NCBI GenBank assembly: GCA_900112995.1
Contig: FONU01000015.1
Coordinates: 26,086 to 90,085 of the forward strand
Reading direction: 5' to 3'
DNA: 64,000 nt
From: [Lactobacillus] rogosae
GTDB lineage: Bacteria; Bacillota; Clostridia; Lachnospirales; Lachnospiraceae
Shown here: in pieces, positions 1-8,272 of the stretch
Position numbering within the stretch: position 1 is the first letter of the stretch
How the letters are laid out: the number at the start of each line of letters is the position of its first letter
The notes under the pieces: model-generated
Told to the model about the DNA's origin: nothing
The model's database searches: none
Seen by the model: only the letters and a program-made list of their open reading frames with translations
Translations under genes and position numbers: made by a program

Positions 1-1
1 T

Positions 2-667
2 TATGGTAATACAGAAGATACGGCTGTATACCAGGATGCAACATTCTTTGTAAAAGGTAATAAGAATCTTGATAGTGTAATAAAAGATATTGAGAAATTA
101 GATATAAATTGGAGAGGATATAATTTGATTAAAAGTTCATCAAATTATCCTGCATTACAACAATCTATATCAGGTATCTACTCAATTTCAAATAAATTAT
201 TTGCTGGCTCATTAATATTTGCAGGAGTTGTAGTTTCATTATTATTATTCTTATGGATGAATGCCAGAAAGAAAGAAATAGCAGTATTACTATCATTAGG
301 TATATCAAAATTAGAAATTTTTGGTCAATTCCTAATTGAGATGGTATTTATATCAATCCCCGCATTCGTTGGTTCTTATTTCTTAGCTGGGTATACAGCT
401 GATAAGCTTGGGAATAATATATTGAATAAGGTTACTGGTGATATAGCTAAACAAATAGCTAGACAATCTGCATCTAGCCAATTAGGTGGTGGTGCAGAAG
501 CTGAAGGATTTAACAAGACATTATCAAGTTTAGATATAAATGTATTACCTAAATTCATAATTTATGTAGTTATATTTATGAGTTTAGTACTGCTTGTATC
601 TTTGATTATATCTTCTTTCAATATATTAAGAAAGAATCCAAAAGAATTATTAATTGACAATAAATAA
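2..667 (+). CDS. FtsX-like ABC transporter permease, C-terminal part
   Basis: The frame is open from the left edge, so the start lies outside the window. The visible part begins with an extracytoplasmic stretch, then a membrane segment (around SLIFAGVVVSLLLFLW) followed by the RKKEIAVLLSLGISK signature of FtsX/MacB-type permeases, a second hydrophobic segment, and a last segment ending in RKNPKELL. The family moves peptides or lipids across the membrane, or couples ATPase action to periplasmic events. A two-component system follows directly, as in the streptococcal vex-vncRS loci, so peptide or antibiotic export under that system is plausible. The substrate cannot be read from the sequence. 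Confidence 0.8.
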   Translation, partial: YGNTEDTAVYQDATFFVKGNKNLDSVIKDIEKLDINWRGYNLIKSSSNYPALQQSISGIYSISNKLFAGSLIFAGVVVSLLLFLWMNARKKEIAVLLSLGISKLEIFGQFLIEMVFISIPAFVGSYFLAGYTADKLGNNILNKVTGDIAKQIARQSASSQLGGGAEAEGFNKTLSSLDINVLPKFIIYVVIFMSLVLLVSLIISSFNILRKNPKELLIDNK

Positions 668-706
668 AATTTTTGGTGCTGAAAAGCACCAAAAATTTTT
701 TGCTTT
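667..706 (+). terminator. Intrinsic terminator after the ABC permease
   Basis: A perfect stem with GGTGCT and AGCACC flanked by A/T pairs closes a GAAA loop (681-684) and is followed by a T-run. It ends the permease transcript, so the regulator downstream probably has its own promoter. Confidence 0.85.
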
Positions 707-732
707 TCAATACCCAATAATATGCTGTACAA
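704..732 (+). promoter_or_regulatory. Candidate promoter of the two-component operon
   Basis: TTTTCA (704-709) and TACAAT (727-732) are separated by 17 bases, just past the terminator and about 30 bases upstream of the regulator start. The -35 match is weak. Confidence 0.4.
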
Positions 733-763
733 TATAAGCGAATATGCTTAAGTGGAGGTATAC

Positions 764-1417
764 ATGAAAATATTAACCGTTGAAGATGATAATATAATAA
801 GAGAGGGGATAAGTGAATATCTTTCAGAATTTGGATATACAGTTATTCAAGCTAAAGATGGAAGAGAAGCATTGTCAAAATTTAATAACGATATAAATCT
901 GGTTATCTTAGACATTCAGATACCTTTTATTAATGGTTTAGAAGTGTTGAAAGAAATTAGAAAGAAAAGCAATTTGCCAATTCTAATCCTGACTGCATTT
1001 AGTGATGAAGAATATAAAATCGATGCATTTACTAATTTGGCAGATGGATATATAGAAAAGCCATTTTCATTGCCGGTCTTAAAGGCCAGAATAGATTCTT
1101 TAATTAAGAAGAATTATGGACATTTAGAGAAGTTTGAATATAAGAATCTATCAGTTAATTTTAATAGCTATACAGCTAAAATAAATGGAGAAGAGATAGA
1201 TGTAAATGCAAAAGAACTAGAAGTATTAAAATGTTTATTGGATAATAATGGACAGGTGTTAACAAGAATGCAAATTATTGATTATGTATGGAAAGATAGC
1301 GAAGAAATTCCTTATGATCGGGTAATAGATGTATATATAAAAGAACTTAGAAAAAAATTACAATTAGACTGTATAACTACTATAAGAAATGTAGGATATA
1401 AATTGGAGAGAAAATGA
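764..1417 (+). CDS. OmpR/PhoB-family response regulator (VncR-like)
   Basis: The protein has 217 residues. An N-terminal receiver domain carries the acidic pair D8/D9, phospho-acceptor D50 (LVILDIQIPF), a conserved T in ILTAF and the lysine of EKPF. A C-terminal winged-helix DNA-binding domain runs from about residue 125 (NAKELEVLKCLL, then IDVYIKELRKKL). The ATG at 764 is preferred over an in-frame GTG 12 bases upstream because GGAGG sits at 754-758. The gene overlaps the histidine kinase by 4 bases, so the two are translationally coupled. The likely target is the adjacent ABC exporter, judged from neighbourhood only. Confidence 0.9.
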   Translation: MKILTVEDDNIIREGISEYLSEFGYTVIQAKDGREALSKFNNDINLVILDIQIPFINGLEVLKEIRKKSNLPILILTAFSDEEYKIDAFTNLADGYIEKPFSLPVLKARIDSLIKKNYGHLEKFEYKNLSVNFNSYTAKINGEEIDVNAKELEVLKCLLDNNGQVLTRMQIIDYVWKDSEEIPYDRVIDVYIKELRKKLQLDCITTIRNVGYKLERK

Positions 1418-2733
1418 AAAAAATAAAGATATTTCCCAAAATGTTCATACAAATATTTTCTGTTCTTGCAATAATAATTATATTAGTTCATTCATTAGTT
1501 TATTTTATCTTTCCTAAAACATATTTGGAGACAAGAAAAGAAAAGATCCATAATATTGCAAATGAAATTTCTAGTAATATGAATGGAAAAGAAATAAAAT
1601 ACATAGAACAAACTTTGGAGCTTTATTCGAAGAGTAGTGAAATAAAAGCATTTATAAAAGAAAAAAATAATAAAAATGAAATACAAATCAAAGATGATAT
1701 AAATGTTAATTTAGAAAGTGATAGTAATTCTTTGATAATTGAAGAAAGAGAAATAACGCTTAATGATGGTGAAAAAATAAATCTACAATTTGTTTCTACA
1801 GCTGATATGCAAAAAGATGCGAAAGATTTAAGTATTAAATTTTTACCATATTCTTTATTTATATCAATTTTATTTTCTGCTATTATTTCTTTAATTTATG
1901 CAAAAATAATAAAAAATAATATACAGGAAATAAAAATTGTTACTGATAAAATGATGGAACTTGATAAAGAAACGCGGTTAAAAGTTAATTCTAATGATGA
2001 AGTTGGAGAATTAAAACAACAAATTAATGATTTGTATTCTACTTTATTAAGAACAATTGATAATTTGGAATTTAAAAATAAAGAAATTTTAAAATTAGAA
2101 AAGTTAAAATATGACTTTTTTAAAGGTGCATCCCATGAACTTAAAACTCCTCTTGCTAGTCTTAAAATAATACTGGAAAATATGAAATACAATATTGGAA
2201 AATATAAAGAAAGAGATATTTATATTAATGAATGTATTGACATCGTTGATAGTTTAACAAAAAATATTTCTCAAATATTATCAGTTCATTCTATAGAAAA
2301 TTTGAATAATGATGAAGAATATTTGAAAATAAATGATACACTAGAAGATATATTAAAAAAATACGAAATATTAGCAAATCAAAAGAAAATAACCGTCAAT
2401 AATTATATATCAGATGAGAATATTTATATAGGAAAAACAGCGTTAAAGATTATTTTATCTAATTTGATTAGTAATGCGATAAAATATACCGATGTAAATG
2501 GGGTAATTAATATTGGGATAGTTGATGATTGGTTATATATAGAGAATTCATATGGTAACAATAGAATTTCGAATATGGATGAAATATTTGATGTTAAATT
2601 TGATTTAAATAAGGAAAATAGTAATGGATTAGGCTTGTATATTGTAAGTAATATTCTGAATAATTACAATATAGAATATAAAGCATTGCAGGATGAAGAA
2701 TTTTTTATCTTTAAAATTAAAATATTTTCTTAA
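1414..2733 (+). CDS. Membrane sensor histidine kinase (VncS-like)
   Basis: The protein has 439 residues with a first membrane helix (about 11-33), an extracytoplasmic sensor of about 110 residues, a second helix (about 146-165), a HAMP-like linker, and an H-box SHELKTPLASL with phospho-accepting H241. The ATPase domain has an N-box (LISNAIKYTD) and a G-box (NGLGLYIV). It should phosphorylate the response regulator it overlaps. The large sensor separates it from the short intramembrane-sensing BceS type and resembles VncS/VanS kinases. The gene is strikingly A/T-rich, with poly-A and AAA/ATA-rich codons, compared with the core genes beyond 3.6 kb. Confidence 0.9.
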   Translation: MKKIKIFPKMFIQIFSVLAIIIILVHSLVYFIFPKTYLETRKEKIHNIANEISSNMNGKEIKYIEQTLELYSKSSEIKAFIKEKNNKNEIQIKDDINVNLESDSNSLIIEEREITLNDGEKINLQFVSTADMQKDAKDLSIKFLPYSLFISILFSAIISLIYAKIIKNNIQEIKIVTDKMMELDKETRLKVNSNDEVGELKQQINDLYSTLLRTIDNLEFKNKEILKLEKLKYDFFKGASHELKTPLASLKIILENMKYNIGKYKERDIYINECIDIVDSLTKNISQILSVHSIENLNNDEEYLKINDTLEDILKKYEILANQKKITVNNYISDENIYIGKTALKIILSNLISNAIKYTDVNGVINIGIVDDWLYIENSYGNNRISNMDEIFDVKFDLNKENSNGLGLYIVSNILNNYNIEYKALQDEEFFIFKIKIFS

Positions 2734-2817
2734 ACAAGATATAATTTTGCAATAGTTATTGAAAAAATAGAGACTTATTATGTAGCGCTTACTGAAAAAC
2801 AAGCAGATAAAAAAGAG

Positions 2818-3444
2818 ATGGAGGAAACTTTATGGCAAGAAAGAGATAAAACTTATAATATATATAATATATATGCAGAGAAGGTGGTGCTGCTGGACGT
2901 AAATGATAGAAAATATGTTGTTAAAGGTTTGGGGCAATCTAATATATGGTACGGAAACGAAGAAGAAGATAGGAAAGTAGAGACGATTATAGAAAACTAT
3001 GAAAAAGATAAAATTAATAAGGTTAATGAAATAGAAAAATACACAGAGGAATTGGAAGGAAAAGAAAAAGAAGCGGTTGTCAAGGTAAGAATTAATCAGG
3101 ACAAGTTCAGAGAAAAATTAATAAATAAATATAAAAAATGTTGTTTGTGCAATGTTAATATGAACGAATTATTGGTGGCAAGCCATATTAAACCATGGAG
3201 TATAAGTGATGCAAATGAGAAGCTTGATATACATAATGGTCTGTTAATGTGTCCTAATCACGATAAGTTATTTGATAGAGGATATATTTCATTTGATGAT
3301 ACCGGCAGGATTTTAATTTCTGAAAGGTTAGATGATAATAACAGAATGTATATGAATATAACAGCTAAGATGAAAATAGACATTACAGAAGAGAATATAA
3401 AGTATATAAAATATCATAGGAAAAATGTATTTATTGAAAAATAG
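2818..3444 (+). CDS. HNH endonuclease-domain protein
   Basis: The protein has 208 residues. The C-terminal half has the HNH pattern: a CxxC pair (CCLCNVN), SHIKPWS, and NGLLMCPNHDKLFDRGYISF, as in the HNH_2 group of predicted restriction-like nucleases. The N-terminal half is charged, has no recognisable domain and contains a lysine/glutamate-rich, coiled-coil-like stretch (about 55-100). The ATG at 2818 lacks a good ribosome site. The frame stays open back to the kinase stop at 2731, so the gene may be a truncated or fused remnant. Base composition matches the two-component genes. A defence or mobile-element role is possible but unproven. Confidence 0.65.
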   Translation: MEETLWQERDKTYNIYNIYAEKVVLLDVNDRKYVVKGLGQSNIWYGNEEEDRKVETIIENYEKDKINKVNEIEKYTEELEGKEKEAVVKVRINQDKFREKLINKYKKCCLCNVNMNELLVASHIKPWSISDANEKLDIHNGLLMCPNHDKLFDRGYISFDDTGRILISERLDDNNRMYMNITAKMKIDITEENIKYIKYHRKNVFIEK

Positions 3445-3445
3445 C

Positions 3446-3475
3446 TATTAGCAGTATGCTAGATAATATTTTCCG
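3446..3475 (+). terminator. Weak terminator-like hairpin after the HNH gene
   Basis: TTAGCA-GTA-TGCTA forms a short stem directly after the stop codon and is followed by a T-rich tract (ATAATATTTTCC). The stem is short, so termination would be partial. Confidence 0.3.
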
Positions 3476-3493
3476 TTTATAAATTTGAAAAAA

Positions 3494-3536
3494 TGTTGTA
3501 TAAACAACAGAAAATCACTTCTTCATTAAATATAAT
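3494..3536 (+). promoter_or_regulatory. hcp promoter with CRP/FNR-type activator palindrome
   Basis: TGTTGT-ATAA-ACAACA (3494-3509) is a perfect 6+6 inverted repeat. A consensus -10 TATAAT lies at 3531-3536, with no recognisable -35 at the expected place. A start about 7 bases past the -10 (about 3543) puts the palindrome centre at -41.5, the position of class II CRP/FNR activators. HcpR-type regulators of this family control hcp in many anaerobes; the identity of the regulator here is inferred. Confidence 0.6.
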
Positions 3537-3546
3537 AAGCGTGTCG

Positions 3547-3560
3547 GGTGCTAAAGCACC
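3547..3560 (+). other. Small hairpin in the hcp leader
   Basis: GGTGC-TAAA-GCACC lies between the predicted transcription start and the hcp ribosome site. It has no T-run. The core GGTGCT/AGCACC is the same as in the terminator at 667-706. Confidence 0.5.
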
Positions 3561-3595
3561 AGGATAAATAGATTATAATAATGGAGAGTAAATAT

Positions 3596-5191
3596 ATGGA
3601 TAATAAAATGTTTTGTTTTCAGTGTGAGCAGACAGCAGGATGTTCAGGTTGTACAGGTAATGCAGGTGTCTGTGGAAAGGACGCTTCTACAGCAAAGCTT
3701 CAGGACGAGCTTACAGGTGCACTTATAGGACTTGTTAAGACCTGCGGAAGCAATCCTAAGACAGAGAATACAGACAGAATAATAATCGAAGGTCTGTTTA
3801 CAACAATAACTAATGTGAATTTTAATAATCAGACATTACAGGATATGATTGATAAGGTTCATAATGAAAAGAATATTATATCACCAGGCTGTAGTGCCTG
3901 TGAGGCAAGATGTGGCAATACAGATGATTATGATATGAATGAGATATGGAATGCAGACGCTGATATACGTTCATTAAAATCACTTATCCTTTTTGGAGTA
4001 AGAGGAATGGCAGCTTATGCTTACCACGCAATGGTGTTAGGCTATACAGATGATACAGTTAATGAGTTCTTCTACAAGGCTCTTTCATATATAAGCTTTG
4101 ATTTGGACGAGAGCCAGCTTCTTCCTGTAGTTATGGAAGTTGGTGAAGTTAATTTGAAATGTATGGAACTTTTAGATAAGGCTAATACAACAAGTTATGG
4201 AAATCCTTCACCGGTAAAGGTTACTTTGAATGTAGAAAAAGGACCATTTATTGTTGTAACAGGACACGATTTAAAAGATCTGGAACTGCTTCTTGAACAG
4301 ACTAAGGATAAAGGAATAAATATATATACACACGGCGAAATGCTTCCAGCACACGCATATCCTAAGCTTAATAAATATCCTCATTTAAAGGGTAACTTTG
4401 GTACAGCGTGGCAGAATCAGCAGAAGGAGTTCGATGCAATTCCGGGAGCTGTATTATTTACAACTAACTGCCTTATGCCAGTTAAGAAAAGCTATGAAGA
4501 CAGGGTATTTACAACAGAGGTAGTGTCATATCCACAGATGGTGCATATCGGGGAAGATAAAGATTTTACACCTGTAATCAATAAGGCACTTGAGCTTGGC
4601 GGATATAAAGAAGACCAGCATAGAACAGGCATTAATGGCGGAGAGTATGTGATGACAGGTTTCGGACATTCAGCAGTGCTTTCCGTTGCTGATAAGGTAA
4701 TAGAAGGTGTTAAGAATGGGTCAATCAGCCATTTCTTCTTAGTAGGAGGTTGTGATGGTGCAAGACCGGGACGTAATTATTATACAGAATTTGTTAAAAA
4801 GACACCAGCAGAGTCTATAATTCTTACACTTGCCTGTGGTAAGTACAGATTTAATGACCTTGAGCTTGGAGATATTGATGGTCTTCCAAGAATTATGGAT
4901 ATGGGACAGTGTAATGATGCCTATAGTGCGATAAAGGTAGCAATTGCTTTAGCAGAAGCATTTGAATGTGAAGTAAATGAGCTTCCACTCTCAATGGTTT
5001 TATCGTGGTATGAGCAGAAAGCTGTATGTATACTTCTTACACTCCTTCATCTTGGAATTAAGAATATACTTTTAGGACCTACACTTCCAGCATTCATCTC
5101 ACCTAATGTACTGAAGATACTTGTTGAGAATTACGCAATAGCACCTATCAGTACACCAGAGGAAGATTTAAAGAAAATATTAGGCAACTAA
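3596..5191 (+). CDS. hcp: Hybrid cluster protein (hydroxylamine/NO reductase, Hcp)
   Basis: The protein has 531 residues from the ATG at 3596; GGAG at 3583 favours this over the ATG at 3581. The N-terminal cysteines C7, C10, C19 and C25 fit the C-x2-C-x8-C-x5-C motif that binds the proximal Fe-S cluster. Hybrid-cluster ligand regions are seen as CSACEARCG, TTNCL, GGCDGARPGRNY and LACGKYRFND. Hcp reduces hydroxylamine and, by later work on the family, nitric oxide in anaerobic cytoplasm. No hcr reductase partner lies next to it, as is usual in clostridia. The gene is monocistronic, behind a probable activator-dependent promoter, and converges on the MATE gene with a 4-base overlap. Confidence 0.95.
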   Translation: MDNKMFCFQCEQTAGCSGCTGNAGVCGKDASTAKLQDELTGALIGLVKTCGSNPKTENTDRIIIEGLFTTITNVNFNNQTLQDMIDKVHNEKNIISPGCSACEARCGNTDDYDMNEIWNADADIRSLKSLILFGVRGMAAYAYHAMVLGYTDDTVNEFFYKALSYISFDLDESQLLPVVMEVGEVNLKCMELLDKANTTSYGNPSPVKVTLNVEKGPFIVVTGHDLKDLELLLEQTKDKGINIYTHGEMLPAHAYPKLNKYPHLKGNFGTAWQNQQKEFDAIPGAVLFTTNCLMPVKKSYEDRVFTTEVVSYPQMVHIGEDKDFTPVINKALELGGYKEDQHRTGINGGEYVMTGFGHSAVLSVADKVIEGVKNGSISHFFLVGGCDGARPGRNYYTEFVKKTPAESIILTLACGKYRFNDLELGDIDGLPRIMDMGQCNDAYSAIKVAIALAEAFECEVNELPLSMVLSWYEQKAVCILLTLLHLGIKNILLGPTLPAFISPNVLKILVENYAIAPISTPEEDLKKILGN

Positions 5192-6594
5192 TTATATGTG
5201 ATTTTTTTGGTTGGATAATTACTTGCTTTATCTTTAGCTGTAAGCTCTTTTAATTCTCTTATCGTGAAATATCCGCACACAATTGCGGCTGCGGCATCGG
5301 CAATCGGGCCGGCATACATAACACCATCAATTCCCATAAATATTGGGAATATTACTATGAGCGGAAGTAAGAATAATATCTGTCGTGTAAGGCTTAATAA
5401 TACGCCAAGGCTCGATTTGCCGATAGAGTTAAAGAAGTTGGATGTAACCGGCTGTATTCCATTAATTAAAGTAAGGAACATATATATTCTGAAATACCGC
5501 TCAGAGAATTGGAAATAAAGTTCACTTCCGTTACCGAATACGCTGATAATCTGTCTTGGAAATACCTGAAAACAGAAAAATGCAATCAGTGATAAGAAAG
5601 AAGCTGCTCCAAGTGCTAAAAGGTATGTCTTTTTTACACGTTTGTACTTACGTGCGCCATAGTTAAATCCGATAACAGGCTGTGTGCCTTGTGATATACC
5701 AATAACAAAGGACATAAATATCATATTAACCTTTGTTATTATTCCTGCACACGCAAGTGGAATATCACCGCCGTAGATTGACTGTGCACCATAGCGGGAC
5801 AGTGTATTATTCATAACAATCTGGACAATTGTCATAGCAATCTGGTTAAAGCAGGCACTTGCACCAAGTATTAAAATGTTCTTGCAGTAACACCATTTTA
5901 TATTAAAGCTGTCCCCGCTAAGTTTAATATTCTTAAAATGGAACATATATCTTAAGCTTATGCAGAAAGATATAATCTGGCCTGTAATAGTTGCTAAAGC
6001 TGCACCTGTCATTCCCATATTAAATATAAAGATAAATATAGGATCTAATATTGTATTCACAATAGCACCAACAAGCATAGAAGTCATAGAGTAGCGTGGA
6101 TTTCCGTCAGCAAGTATCAACTTACTCATACCTGTGTTGGCGATAAGAAATGGAAATCCAAACGCTGTTATTCTTGTATAAGCCTTAGCATATGGCAGAA
6201 CGTCAGTAGTTGCACCAAAGAATTTAAGCATAGGCGTAAGGAATATTGTTGTAATTAAGAACAATGCAGTTCCGCATACCGCCATAAGAAATATTCCGTT
6301 GCCAGCATATTTTTCTGATAAATGCTTCTCGCCAGCCCCAAGATGAAGTGAGAAGTTCGTAGCACTTCCTATTCCTAACAGAAGTGAGATAGCAGTGCAT
6401 GTAGTTGATAGTGGAAACGCAATATTAGTTGCGGCATTGCCAAGCATACCAATACCCTGTCCGATAAATATCTGGTCTACTATATTATAAAGAGCAGTTA
6501 CCAGCATTGAGATTATGCAGGGAATTGCAAAATTAATTAAAAGAGTGGACTCTTTTTTATAACCCAGAGGGTTGTCAGTTGTAGATGAATTCAT
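5188..6594 (-). CDS. MATE-family multidrug/cation antiporter
   Basis: The protein has 468 residues and about 12 hydrophobic segments in two related halves, typical of MATE (MatE) exporters that expel drugs or metabolites with Na+ or H+. Family-like motifs include QIFIGQGIGMLGNAA near the N-terminus and GISQGTQPVIGFNYGA in the second half. The start is supported by AAAGGAA upstream on the minus strand. Its closest functional type is probably the MepA-like clostridial branch (inference). It converges with hcp and diverges from the second MATE gene at 6855. Confidence 0.9.
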   Translation of the reverse strand: MNSSTTDNPLGYKKESTLLINFAIPCIISMLVTALYNIVDQIFIGQGIGMLGNAATNIAFPLSTTCTAISLLLGIGSATNFSLHLGAGEKHLSEKYAGNGIFLMAVCGTALFLITTIFLTPMLKFFGATTDVLPYAKAYTRITAFGFPFLIANTGMSKLILADGNPRYSMTSMLVGAIVNTILDPIFIFIFNMGMTGAALATITGQIISFCISLRYMFHFKNIKLSGDSFNIKWCYCKNILILGASACFNQIAMTIVQIVMNNTLSRYGAQSIYGGDIPLACAGIITKVNMIFMSFVIGISQGTQPVIGFNYGARKYKRVKKTYLLALGAASFLSLIAFFCFQVFPRQIISVFGNGSELYFQFSERYFRIYMFLTLINGIQPVTSNFFNSIGKSSLGVLLSLTRQILFLLPLIVIFPIFMGIDGVMYAGPIADAAAAIVCGYFTIRELKELTAKDKASNYPTKKITYN

Positions 6595-6644
6595 AAAAAG
6601 TTCCTTTCATTATATTTAATATTTATATCTTGTTGACTACGCAC

Positions 6645-6673
6645 AGTATAACATATTAAAAATAAAATTGTAA
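6645..6673 (-). promoter_or_regulatory. Promoter of the minus-strand MATE gene
   Basis: Reading the minus strand, TTACAA (6673-6668), 17 bases, TATACT (6650-6645). It lies about 50 bases upstream of the start codon. Confidence 0.6.
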
Positions 6674-6770
6674 TTGACGTAATTGATAAGTATGTCAGTA
6701 ATTAACACATACAAGAGATAAATTGAAGTTAAATAATTATATTTTATTAAAGTGCTTTTGATAAGTATTG

Positions 6771-6798
6771 TTGACACACTTGTATTTGGGTGTAGAAT
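6771..6798 (+). promoter_or_regulatory. Strong promoter of the plus-strand MATE gene
   Basis: TTGACA (6771-6776), a 16-base spacer and TAGAAT (6793-6798), followed by AGGAGG before the ATG at 6855. Confidence 0.75.
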
Positions 6799-6854
6799 AT
6801 ATAAGCTATTAAGTATTCAGATGATTAAATATATTAAACACACAGGAGGTATAT

Positions 6855-8210
6855 ATGAGTGTATCTAATAAAAAATCGATAGATATGACAAGTGGAGCTT
6901 TATGGAACAAAATACTTCTGTTTGCTCTTCCACTTGCGGCAAGCAGTATATTACAGCAGTTGTTTAACTCTGTTGATACGGCGGTAGTCGGAAGATTTGC
7001 AAGCAGTCAGGCACTGGCGGCTGTTGGAAGCAACAGTTCTTTAATATCACTTATGATTAATCTTTTTATAGGAATATCATTAGGTTCAAATGTTGTTATT
7101 GCTCGTTATATAGGAGAAAAATCAGAAAAAAACATACACGCCGCAATACATACAGCAATACTTGTTGCCATTATAAGCGGATTTTTTGTTATGATTGCAG
7201 GTCAGTTCATAGCAAAACCTGTGCTTCTTCTTATGGGAACACCGGAGGATGTTATTGACCTTGCCGTGTTGTATCTTAGAATTTATCTTCTAGGTATGCC
7301 ATTTATTATGCTGTATGACTTTGGCTCATCAATTCTTAGAAGTACGGGCGACAGCAGAAGACCTCTTTATTGTCTTATTGTTGCAGGAGTTATTAATACA
7401 CTTCTTAATCTTGTGCTTGTTATAGTGTTCAGATTAGGTGTGTCAGGAGTTGCGATTGCAACAGTTATTTCTAATATAGTAAGTTCTTCAATGGTTATAT
7501 ATATTCTTACACACGAATCAGAGCCTATAAAGCTGGAATTAAGACAGCTTAAGATATCTGTTAAGGAATTAAAGAAAATATTGGTTATAGGTATTCCGGC
7601 AGGACTTCAGGGAATGATGTTCTCAATAGCCAATGTGTGTATACAGAGCACAATTAACAGCTTTGGTTCAAGTGCAGTTGCAGGTTCAGCGGCGGCACTT
7701 AATTATGAATTCTTTGCATATTTCCTTGTAAATGCGTTCGCTCAGGCGGCAGTAACATTTACAAGCCAGAATTATGGCGCAGGGGAATATAACAGATGTA
7801 AGAAAATATTCCGCATATCTTTAGTGTTTGCGCTTGTATCGTGTGGTATTCTTTCGGGTATATTTGTTATGGGAAGGGAATTCTTTCTTCGTATATATAC
7901 GACCGATGCAGATGTTCTTGTATTTGCGAGGCAGAGAATTATCATTGCAACAACGCTGGAATTATTAACAGCAGTATATGAGATAAGCGCAGGAGCTATG
8001 CGAGGTCTGGGATATTCACTGCTTCCAGCGGTAATTACCTGTGTTGGTTCGTGTGTTATAAGACTTATATGGATATCAACAGTATGTAAGGTTGTACACG
8101 TATTCTGGGTGCTTATGATTATATATCCAATATCGTGGGTAATCACAGGAATTGCTATGATGACAGCTTATTATATTGTCAGAAGAAAATGTTTCACATT
8201 CACCCATTGA
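6855..8210 (+). CDS. MATE-family efflux transporter
   Basis: The protein has 451 residues and 12 predicted membrane segments. The first half has FNSVDTAVVGRFASSQALAAVG and the second AAVTFTSQNYGAGEYNRCK, both positions where MATE proteins are conserved. It belongs to a different branch from the divergent MATE protein at 5188-6594, because the two share motifs but little direct sequence. Export of a drug or metabolite by cation antiport is the family role; no substrate can be named. An ideal AGGAGG site precedes the start. The next promoter (for the Rrf2 regulator) begins inside its stop codon. Confidence 0.9.
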   Translation: MSVSNKKSIDMTSGALWNKILLFALPLAASSILQQLFNSVDTAVVGRFASSQALAAVGSNSSLISLMINLFIGISLGSNVVIARYIGEKSEKNIHAAIHTAILVAIISGFFVMIAGQFIAKPVLLLMGTPEDVIDLAVLYLRIYLLGMPFIMLYDFGSSILRSTGDSRRPLYCLIVAGVINTLLNLVLVIVFRLGVSGVAIATVISNIVSSSMVIYILTHESEPIKLELRQLKISVKELKKILVIGIPAGLQGMMFSIANVCIQSTINSFGSSAVAGSAAALNYEFFAYFLVNAFAQAAVTFTSQNYGAGEYNRCKKIFRISLVFALVSCGILSGIFVMGREFFLRIYTTDADVLVFARQRIIIATTLELLTAVYEISAGAMRGLGYSLLPAVITCVGSCVIRLIWISTVCKVVHVFWVLMIIYPISWVITGIAMMTAYYIVRRKCFTFTH

Positions 8211-8235
8211 CACGGTAGGCGAATGGGTATAATAT
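8202..8235 (+). promoter_or_regulatory. Rrf2/suf promoter with overlapping inverted repeat
   Basis: TTGACA (8207-8212) pairs with TATAAT at 15 bases (8228-8233) or TAATAT at 17 bases. The arms ACCCATT (8202-8208) and AATGGGT (8222-8228) form an inverted repeat that covers the -35 and reaches the -10. Its position would suit a repressor, most simply the Rrf2 protein it drives. The match to a known IscR site was not established. Confidence 0.5.
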
Positions 8236-8272
8236 CATACAAAAAGATGATAATAAGAAAGGAAGCAAGGAA

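Noticed and set aside
1..3461. A complete defence island
   Set aside because: Only one HNH-domain protein is present, without a methylase, sensor or other known defence partner.
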